A DNA stretch of 64,000 nt from Trichoplax sp. H2 (taxonomy: Eukaryota > Placozoa > Uniplacotomia > Trichoplacea): positions 1 to 64,000 of the forward strand of contig NOWV01000225.1 of NCBI GenBank assembly GCA_003344405.1, given 5' to 3'. The position numbers and the translations under genes are program-made. Below, in pieces: positions 14,731-26,700 of the stretch. Each line of letters begins with the position of its first letter. The first letter of the stretch is position 1. Below the pieces are notes generated by a model. The model searched no databases. It was not told the origin of the DNA and saw nothing but the letters and a program-made list of their open reading frames with translations.

Positions 14731-17700
14731 TTATGCATTATTAACGTTGCGAGCATTGCGAATCTTTTTTAGAATGCCTTTCTGGGGTTTCTTCTCACAT
14801 CTATTGGCTACATTTCTATAAACTAATTGATGCCTTTCTACTCTATCATTAACAATTTTCTTAAATCGCCATTTCCTATAAGCACGTTGAATAACAATAG
14901 CAGCTGTAATATTAGCCTTTTCTAATTCACTAATTCGGTTGATTTGATTTGCCGGTACACGACTAGGGAATTTTTTAAGAAAGCTTTTCTTGATACGTCT
15001 TATTAATATATCAAATTCAGCTGTTAATTCCTCATCTGAATCAGCTGGATTTCCAATTATTCTAAATAGTAGTGCTTCAATAATATCTAAACAATGTAAG
15101 CGATTAGACCTATATAACGGTAGATCTAATGCAATACAAGCATATCTATTCGGTTGTGGAACACCTAAAGGTGGCTTAATATCAGCAACTAGTGGAGATA
15201 ATGAAGAATAATCAATAAATTGTGTCGCCTCTGTATCATATTTGGCCCATACTTCGTAGAAAATATCAATATCCATTTCAGTAACACCACCCGCTTCTGT
15301 ATCAACAACATCTTGATAGTTACTTAAAATAACAGCGACAAATAAATTGGATAAAACCAGCCAAGTTAGGTAGACATAAGACGATGTAAATAAAAGGGAT
15401 AAAGGTCGATTACCACAATTACCGAATGGAGATATTGTTGTATCGTTGCTGTTGCAATTTGGACTTTCAATGGATAATGCGCTAGAAACATCAGTCCAAC
15501 CAGCTGCTGTCATTAACTGAAATAGCACAATTAAGCTGTTCAAAAAATCGTCGAAGTTGAAGACATTAGTAAGTACACCAGTGTGCTTAACGTTGAAGAA
15601 CACCGACATGCCAAGGACAGCGTAGATAAAGATAACTAAAAAGGTTAACATGCCAATATTAAAAAGAGCTGGTGCTGACATAGCTAAGGAAATAAGTAAG
15701 CGACGTATTCCTTGTGCGTATTGAACTAGCCGTAGAATTCGCACAATTCGAAAGATGCGCAAAATTCGAATAGTACTGGGATTAATAGTTGTATTAGCCG
15801 TGGTACTAATAATATTTGCTCTGGTCAAGATTTCGAAGACAAGGCCTATTCAATATCAATCACAATTATTACTTCATGTTGCTAAAGAATTTTAGTTTTT
15901 AAATCATTCATAATGTAGCATTATCGAATGGATAAAATTGGAACAATCATTTACTTATTCATATAGTTCATTATTGGCTGGGCTAACAGAAATTACACTA
16001 TTAGTAATATAGTATTTTAAATGTAATAATAGTTAATTTTTCAATACCAATATATACATACTAGCCAGCTTTCTACATTCATATATGTCCGATAAAAATC
16101 TTATTGCGAATAGTAAAAGTACTAACGAATAACAAAAGTGAGGAATCATACCTGATATTGACAAGATAACAACAGCAAAGTCAAATAGATTCCAAGCATC
16201 TTTAAAATAATATAAACGGAATGCTATAATCTTCAGTACAGCTTCAATTACGTAGAAAATAGTAAAGAAATAATTGAAGCCTAGTAGATATCCATTAAAA
16301 AACAAGGCAGTCTGTCAAGGAGAAAGCCATCAATATCACCAACTATAGCGGTATTGACTATTTAAACAAATTAACTTTACTTCATGTTATTTAATTTATA
16401 AATCGATTGATCAACATACTCATTATAGAAGCTACTTATAAATTATTCGAGATATATAAGGAAATTCAAATTTATGTCAATCTACACTTGAAAAGGATAT
16501 CTAAAACCTCATGAACTTCATTTGATTCATGATAATGCGTCACCATCATAACGATAACATTAGCAACGATGATATAAATAACAGTCATTTCGAATTTGGG
16601 ATTCTCTACGAATTTTCTTAACCGAATTTGCCATTGGTGCTTTAGAATAAATAGACAGAAACCAATTCGAATTTAATGGTCCGTAATAGGTCTACTCGAA
16701 GTCATAGACTCATCAATACATATATTAACAATAATCTGATACAAAAATATTATCATCCATACTCCCGCTGAGAGTATGCCCAGTATTATAATATCATATA
16801 CACAAGATATATTCTATCTACTGGTAGATATTGCAATCAGATTATATTAATTATAGGTAATGATGATATGGCTCAAAGGATATTGTTGCATACCCAGCTT
16901 CAAGGTATATATTCATATAAGGTAAGATTGTATAACACATAAATATTTAAGCTTATTTCAATCTTACATTTCCTCTGGGAATACTCTTTTTAGGCTTAGT
17001 TTTGAGCAACTTCCTCATCATACGGTACCATCTGCGTTGAGAATCAGTCAGATAGGCTTCTAAAGCACTACCACTTTGTTGACGTTCCAGCTGAAATGAG
17101 ATGAAAATATTGTAATGATCTTGCTCTACAATTATTTTTAAACTTGTGCGATGTCACCACCACATGCACCCTCAACTACCTTAGATAGCATCATCATACT
17201 GAATTTAACGATATCATGTAAAGCTTAATTTAAACTTTCTAATAAAAATAAGCCAAAAGTACTTTAAATATAATCAAAATGGTTTTGAAATATAGTTTTA
17301 GAATACGAAAATATTCTGCTTCTATTCGATATCCATTTCCTTACCTTCTTTCCACAATTCTTCAGGCTAACATAAAAATATTTTTTTAGCTACTTAAATC
17401 TAGCTGGCTACTATCATAACAATTTTTGTTCACATTATTCGCAACCATTATTAGCACTTAAACTCGTAACTGATTATGAATAGCGATTACAATAACTTCT
17501 TAAAAAGTAAACCTATTAACTTTAATACAGATAAATAAAATATTATTTTCATTTACCTTTTGATGTGATACGTAAAATCCATCGATAATAACACCAACAA
17601 TTAAATTTAGTGCTACAAATACACCAATGATAATAAATGCCACAAAGTAACCATGAGCAGCTGGATTATAATATGTTACTGGTTGAAGATTAATCTAGTC

Positions 17701-20700
17701 ATGAAATTATCCAGGTATTTGAACCGTTAAGAGATACGTCATTAAATGGAATGCCTACATATCGGTGACTCAAGCTCTATGTATGACAGATATTTGGACT
17801 GCATTAGTTAATGATTAGTATTCATTACCCCTCTGGCATCTACTGCATTGTATAATGCTCTTTTCCATCCATCGAATGTTGCCTGTTTCCATAAGAAATA
17901 TTATCCTGTCATTAATCGACACTATCAACATCAGCTTATGCTTTATTCATAATAAGTTTATTCGATATTCTGAGCGAGTATAGCTAAAAGTTTCAATTTT
18001 AGGATATTTGTTCAAAAGATCTAAATAACAGCTTATTAAGTTACTCCATGAAAAAGTTATGCATAGTATCTTTTATTACTCTCTACTTAATTTGATATAA
18101 AAACTTCTGTTCTAGATATCGCAAATTCTCATGTATTTAAAATGATTTTAATACTTTAGTAAAAAAATTGGGAAACTTACCACATGAAATAGTAAAATTA
18201 TTGCTTGGGGGAAGTCATCAAAGTGAATCAACGAATTTGTCCATTTATAATCATTTCCTTTGCAACTATCTTTATCACCCACTAATGCACTGTCCACTAA
18301 TGAGGAGTTGCTAACGTATATACACCTAAAAAATTTACCACCAAAAAAATAGATACCACTGACTGCAAAGATATACCAAAACACCATGCACACGAGAAAT
18401 ACATTCATAATCTTAGGTATAGATTCCAAAATCGCCAAAAACATCATCTAAAATGGCAAGAATTAATTAAAGCACTTTTAATATTGATATTCTTGATAAT
18501 TTAGTTATATCATTTGGTGATAATAGTAAAATCGTTCAAACATACTTTTATACTTTGCACGCGGCGTATAACTCTTAAAGGCCCAATTGCTTTAGTAGTA
18601 CGAGCTATTAGGTAAATATTGCGTGGAAGTAAATTAACCGTCAAAGTAATCTGGAAAAATATCAGTATTACCATCATTTTGCAAGAATATGTATTAACTA
18701 TTAGTATACACGCGTATATAGATTAAATAATTTATTAATGATGAAACTAAAGACAAATAGAATACAAGAAAAATAATTTCACTATATAGTTTTAATAATT
18801 TGTTACTATAGAACTAACGACAAGCACAGAATATAGGAAAAATAATTTTAATAAATAGTTTAAATAATTTGTTTACAATAGAACTAACTACAAGTATGGA
18901 ATATAAGAAAAATAATTTTACTACTAAGCATCATTACCACGATAACGGTAAAATCCAACACATTCCAACCATTAGAAAAATATTGAGATATACCACGAGC
19001 AAAAATCTCAAAAATAATTGTAACTATAAATATTAAAGTTACTATTGATTCAGCCAATCGAATATTATACCAATATGGGGGGTTTTGAACCGCCCTCTTA
19101 TCTTCCATTGCCTAGATAAATTACCAAATTGTCAACTTATCCGTCTTAATATACTATTCCTACACCGTATAAACTTTAAATACAGTCATCGAGGTATATC
19201 AGTATTGAACAAGATAGAAATAGTAATAAAATCCATCCAATTCTCCTGCAATAAAGTATACTAAAGATAAAAATAATCATTGTATTTACCAGTAAAATGC
19301 TGCTAGCCATTATTAATAATATCATAAGTAAATTATAAACCCAATGGGTCATCCACTTTTGTATCATCTTACGGGCTGCAATCCAAGCTTGATACGAAGA
19401 GCTATCAACTTTGATACATTTGGAAAATTTCTCGCCTATGCAATCGGGTAAACAGTGGCTAACAGAAATATCCCCTTTCTTGCCAAAGATATCGTCAGAC
19501 GATGTGTAGCTATTACCCTATAATCAAAATAAATAGTAAAATAGTATCAATAAAATGAGTTAACGATAAATATCACTTTAACGCTCCGAATTAGTGGTGT
19601 CTTCTTTAATATAAACAGTAAACATGAATTAGATGATAGGCATACATCACGGGCAGTGAAATTATTAATGCCATTTGTATGAATAACTGAGCAGTTTCTG
19701 TCATTAGACGATTGATGATTAGACGCTGCAGCATTATCCTCAGGGAGGTTTGTATTTCTTTCAGAGATATCAGCATCGAACTGCTTTAGAATGCTTGGGG
19801 GTAAATGGCTTTCAGATCGATTATTATTTCCTGCTCTATTACAATGTTGATGTTGATTTATCACACTCGATTGTTCATCCAGTAATTTTAAAGGATTATC
19901 ATGAGTAGTAGCATGAAAAGTGGACGATAGGGGATCACCAATATCGATTTCGCTATTATTGCATCGATTTGTTAATGGAAATTCTCCAGCGGTATTCAAG
20001 TTATTCGATATAGGATTGGTAGCCTTTTCGTTATTCGGATTGCCATTATCCTGCTTATGAAATGTTTCTGATTCTTTTGTATCATTAATAATGGATTTTT
20101 TTGGCGTAATCGTTGACTCATTATAGGGTATCATCGATATAAGAGTAGATTCCTGCTCAGATTGATGAAGATGATGTTCAATTCTATCATATCCTTTAGC
20201 CACATCGATTTGAGGTGATTCATCAAGATCAGCTGATGACAATGTCATCCTATTTGCATAACTTGTTTCTGATTCAGATAATATGGAAAAGCGTTCCAAT
20301 TCATCCCTATAACTTCCTTCATTATTTATTTTAGCCATAGTTGCATTAGTCTGAAATGATTTGCTATTGGAATTATTATGTTCAACTTTATAGCCTTGGT
20401 TACTTGCTTGGTCAGTGGATACTTTTATACTGTTATCTACTAGATTTTGCTCTACTGATACTTGTACTTGTATTTCATCATCTATCTCACGCCCATCGCT
20501 TTTTAATAATTTATTCCTGCGGCCAATATTATCACCGTTTCTACTATGATCACTTAACTCAACCAGCTGTGTTTCAGTTTGAACGTCAGAATCTGTCATC
20601 GATTCGCTATCATTGAATACAGTCACAAGACAATGATTTTGATTGCTTTCAAGATCCAATGGTCTGGCATCGACTGATTCTTTCTTAAAGCAGCAAGAAG

Positions 20701-23700
20701 AAGTAAATATGGACTTGAGTTGATGCATAAAATTTTGGTCTAAGTGAGAATCATTTTCAGTATTATATTTTTCTTGAAATGATTGATCTTCCAAAGTACT
20801 GAGAATTAAAGCGACGAATAAATTTAACACCTAAAGCATACAACAAAATAGCCAGAAAGGACAATCATTAGATAATATAAAAATCGTTGTCAAAATCTAT
20901 CACTGCTACAACTACGGTAATTAATTCGTTATTAAAATTAGATTATAACATAGTTTTGCTTCTTACCAGCAGATTTCCAATCAAAAAAACCATTAAAAAA
21001 AATACAATTGCCCAAGAACTCGTTGCTTTAACAGCTACGCCTAAAGGTTGTATCCATTCACCACACATGATACGAAAAATCATCATACAAGAACTTTCAA
21101 AATTATCAAAATTGAACCGTGGCATTTCGGTAAATTTTTTACGATAGGCATCACGGAACATTTTTTGTCCAAGCACAGCAAATATATAGATGAAAATAAC
21201 CATCATAAGGTTGACATAGATTAAAGCGGACATATTGAATATTAGTGTACGAAGAAGATAGCGCATTGCAGGCCAAGTGCGAGCTAGTCGGAAAATTCGA
21301 GTCTTAAAATACAAAAATAAGAATCAGAAATGGTTGGTGAGATAAAATGTCTCAGTAACAATATAGTAAGACTTTGATTGCATGCCAATCTTCACTATAT
21401 CGCATAAGTCAGATCTTCAACTATCAGCATCTATCTATTAACCTAGCGATATTAACAGGCAGAATATATAGCATTACCATAGCCGGCTAAAGTTTGAAGT
21501 AAGAGCAAAAATATTGCAATCCTAATACTTTTACTTTTATTTCGAGCTTTAGCCGGCTATTATGTATAATTGCCGGGATCGGGTTTCAACAGAACCTTCA
21601 CTACCTTGCCATCTAACGTACAGTATGATCCACTTTGAGGCTGTAATATAGATGAATTTCGCTTTTGTGCCTGCATAAGTGCGCGTATACTCCTTAGCAT
21701 GTACTCATACCTAATAATCTAGCCTATAACGTAATCTACATTGAGGGCTGCATCACAGGCACATTTAGCTTTTGCGCTTGCATAGGTACACGTAGATTTC
21801 GTTATCATATACGTAAACCTAACTAACAATCTAACCTACGGCATAGTCTATTTTAAGAGTGCGCCACAGCTAAATTTAGCTTTTGCATTTATATAAGCAT
21901 ACATAGATTTCGTCGGTATGTACGTATTTCTAACAATCTAATCTACAGCATAATCTATTTTGAGGGCTGCACCACAGGCAAATTTCACTTTTTTATTTAT
22001 ATAAGTGCACATACGTTCCTCAGCAAATACCGTACTTGTACCTAACAATATAATCTACGACATAATCTATTTGAGAGTGCGCCACGGACAAAATTGAGCA
22101 TTAGCACTTAAATAAGTACACATACGTATATTCCTCGGCATATACGTATACCTAACAATCTAACCTAAGACATAATCTATTTTGAGAGCGTGCTACAGGC
22201 AAATTTCATTCTTGTACTTCTATAAGTACACATACATGTATTTCTCGGCGCGTACGTCTACCTAATAATTTAACCTACAATATCATTTATTCGGAGGACT
22301 ACACTAGAAGTTAATTTCTCTTTTGCACTTATATAAGTATACTTACACGTATTCTTCGACAAATGCCGGTACGTGTACCTAACAATTTAACCTACAGTGC
22401 GATTATCCTACCAATCCTTAAATTATTCGAGTTAGCTTATATTATCTAGACTTTCTTAGGATAGTAATTTATCACTGTTACTATTTTAAAACTACGCTGT
22501 TACTATTAGTATATAAATCAATTTGCAAAGTTACTTACGACTCGAAGAGTAACTAAGGCAGCTATAATCCATTCCGTCTCTTTAACGCCTGTAATCAACA
22601 AAATCGCTTGCGCTAATGTTGGTAGGGTGATTAAAGTATCAAAAATGTCCCATTTGCTTTTAATAAACTGGCGTGGTCTGTGAGCGATCAGTTTCAACAC
22701 GGTTTCCATGACAAATATACCGGATAAGACCTAGCAACATTAAAATCCATGTTAATTTTTTTATTCGTAGATCATCCTTTATAGGTTTAGTCCATTGTAG
22801 GACCTTTCCATATCGAACAGGTCAAGTTCACATCATTTGCAGAAATGTGCCATATGTTCTCTGATTGGAGTTATTATCATGAAACTATCTGATTAGTCAG
22901 ACCTATAAAAATTCTTCATGCGTCAAAAGAACTATGGCATCAATTAGGTATCATAAAATAGAGTATTAAATACCGTGAGAGTACCGTTTAAGAAATTGGT
23001 TTATACAGTTATCATGAAATTATTTAATAAGTAAGCGCTACAAAAACTTCCATTCGTCAAACATCAATCAGATGTCATAAAATTGAGAAACAGCTGCCGT
23101 GAGAGAACGTTGAAGAAACTAATTTTTGCGCTTATCATGAAATTATTTGATTTGTAAGACCTGTAAGAGCTCTCCAGGCGTCAAATGAGCTATGGTATCA
23201 ATTAGGCATCATAAAACTTAGTAACAAGTAACGTACGTTGAAGAAATTAATTTATACAGTTAATCCTTAATTGGTGAGTCAATAACAGTAACAATCTGAA
23301 TATTCGTAGCTCTTTCTGATTAAGTGTGAGGCTGGAAACAATATTATAGACTTAAGTACATGTTTAGTGGAGAAACGATATTGAAGAGAGGAAGATTACT
23401 ACCATCAATAACCGCTAGTATACCAATGTACTCATCATTTGATAATTCAAGATTCCAATAATAACCTATCTTACTTACGTAAATTGTTATAATTCTCCAT
23501 TGAGATTTATCATCAAGAGGTATGTAAAGCGCCATTACTGTCGAATCAATAATAACAAAAATTTCCATAGCAGGTTCGTATAGTGGACTTAAGAATATAC
23601 TTCTTAATCTCTTGCGAAAACGACCAAAACATGACAAATTTTGATCATCTTCACTTTTATCCTTCGTATTATGACCATCAAGTGATTTTACTTCTCCTGA

Positions 23701-26700
23701 TTCTACATGTAAAAAACATTTGCCCATCAATCAATCATGATAAATAACCGAACTAAATCCAGTGAAGCGGACAGCATTATTGAGTACTAATGGATTAATA
23801 TGGTAAAATAGTCAAGACCTTACCAACTGATGGAGGTGGTAGTAATACTTCAACATGCTTTGATTTTATCGTTGAAGTTTTAGCAACACGTACACTTATT
23901 CGCAGATCTCGTCTTGCTACAGCACCATCTAAACCTTTTCCTGCATCTTCTACATCTTATTTATTGATAATAAGTACTATTAATATTATTAGCAAAACAA
24001 ATACTTAGAGTAAATAACTAAATAGACTACAATAAGATAATTCTATTAGATGGTCGATTACCGTGATTTTGATCGATTTTCGTAGCAGCTTTCTTAAGTG
24101 ATGACGACAACTCAGTACTTCCTAACTTGTCTTGGCGACCTTGAGTACGGTTAGTATGATATTCCTGCAATTCCTTTAAAACTACGTTGAAGTGATTACG
24201 ATTTTCATTATTATTACCAGAATCAGGGCTGATTTGTACAGTGTTAATTTCTCCTTCCTTTATTTTATTCAATTTGGCCGACTTGGGATATAAATTTTTG
24301 CTAGCATCTTCATCTGTCATTTTCATTTCTTTAGCTTTACTATCTTCCTCTTCGATATACTTCTCACAAACTACAACATCGATGTTAACTGGAAGCAAAT
24401 CATGATTCTCCATTCGATTTATCTCATTAGTTTCCTCCTCGTCACGTCTTGAATTCAACGTGTCGATTCCATTCTTTACTTTGCCTTGATCTAGATCGTG
24501 GCAATTTGCCCTATCTCCCTGCAATGGTCCATCATTATGTTCAGTTATGCAGCCTTCTTCGTCGGTAAACCCAATATTATTATGTTGATTCTTAGTAGCT
24601 GCATTATGTAACGATATTGGAGATAGTCCATTATCGGTTTGGCCTAAATCTTCATTTCGAGCACAAGCATCCGGTGGTGCTAGTTCTTCATCGTAGTTAT
24701 GACGGAGGTTTAAATCAATACGTCGTCTTGCTGCAGAAAATCCACGTGGCAATAACTCTAAAACATTAACATGAACTGTTCTTGCATGCCATCGTTTAGG
24801 GACGGTATCAGGATAAAATGTGAAGGAAGATTGGCCTCTGGATGCTCTTAAACGATTGAATTTACTAGCGTTCTATTATAAAGGTAAATAAAATAGATAT
24901 ATAAATTATGATTTAAATGATTGCTTTATATAGAGTATTCTTAAAGTAGTATTTAAGAGGTAAGCAGCTAATTTGTCAAGTTGGAGAAAAGTCTAAATTT
25001 GTTAGATTGTGTGTTAATTAACTAGTTTCATAGCGTGGTTAACAGCAATACTATTTATATAAGGAATAAAATTGCTGCTACTAAAATAAGTAGACTCATC
25101 TATCACTAAAATTTAGCATATCTAGTATCAAAGATAGGAGTCCAGAACTTATAGGATAGTATTAACAACTAGCCAATCTTGTAGGGTGTTAATAATATTA
25201 CGTATTTCATAGCTTAAATAAGAATAAGCAGAGTTAATAATTACTCCGCAAATGTAATGAACGCTCTATCGATATATTTAAAATTGCACTGTTAAAATTG
25301 ATATTACAAAAACTAATAGTATTAATGAACAGCAAAGTACAACTTTCCTTAATAGAAACGAGCTCTGTTAAACAGCAATTACTCTTTAGTAAATGGATGG
25401 AAAGAAACAAAAACTAAAACTAAACGCTAGATAATGTATTAACGATAATAAATTACGTTTATGGTCTTTGAGTATCTTCATCGTATAAAGATAGTAATTT
25501 TCAGAATAATAAATCAGATCAAGCTTCTGAGTCATCAAGGAAATAATACTTGCCTGATCTTCCATTAATCGAACTTCCTTATTATAAGCCAAAGCAATGA
25601 CAGCCAGCACAAGATTTAGCACATAATAAGTGCCAAAAAATAGAATAAATATAAAAAATGGGATGTAGTATGGTCCAAGAGCGCTAATGATCTATTCAGA
25701 TTTTTAGTGATTGCCATCAGCAGTAAGATAGAAAAAGAAGTAAATAAAATTTAGCATATATACATTCCGCAAAAATTTTTCCAAACTTGCACATTTTCTC
25801 TAACAATCGTAAAATAAATTAATCAAAATTGTTTTTTCTTTTTCTACTATTACTAGTAGATCCCTCGCTTGATGTGTAGCTAAAGCTCAGTAAACGATTA
25901 TACAATTACAGATATTCTAATCACGGAAATAAATTATAAAGCTATAAAATAACTTTACCGATCTGTAATCTTCATCCCAAGCATCTTGAGATGTAATCTG
26001 AAAGCAGACAAGTAATGATGTCGGAAAAGTATCGTAGTTTGTTAAATTTCCTGGATTCGGGAATGCGTCTTGATAGCATACAGAACCTTTTTGAATATGA
26101 TCGCATTGTCTACATATTATATCAAAAGCAAGATCAGAAAAAAGAATGAAATTAGTCTTTCGCCAATCTATCGGAAAAAATGGTATTTTATAACCAAAGA
26201 AATACTGTTTAATACTAGCAATCGTACATCAAATAGTAACATTTGAGAAACACTATGAAACGTGAAATTTAGTAATTTGAATTTGAACCTTTTTCTTCAA
26301 ATATTTATGAACGACTGAAAAGCTTATAGAAACAATTATCATTGTCATCATCAATTTAAGCATTTATTATGAGTGTTTCTAATACTATTATCTACTTAAG
26401 CTATATTCTACGATTACAGATATAGCTAAGTCAGATTGATACATTACAGCTAATTATAGCTGACTAAAAAATATAGATATGAAGAATAAAATATCAATCC
26501 AGTCAGTAAAGTCGATTCATCACTGAATTTTAAGTTATTCGATTTCTTATAAAATCTATATATAAACTGAATTCAGTTCTCATCAGAAATAGATGAAGCA
26601 CTGCTAAATCTAGTAAATTTGGTAAAATATCAATGCAACATCAACTAGTTCAACCTGGTAAAGCTATCATTCCCACAAATAATTGAACTTTCCGTTCCAG

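Noticed and set aside
20887-21147. 86-codon plus-strand ORF
   Set aside because: Antisense shadow of the NavB domain II S5-pore exon.
21605-22400. CRISPR-like array from regular spacing of repeats
   Set aside because: Eukaryotic intron; whole units are repeated and diverged, with no unique spacers between short identical repeats.
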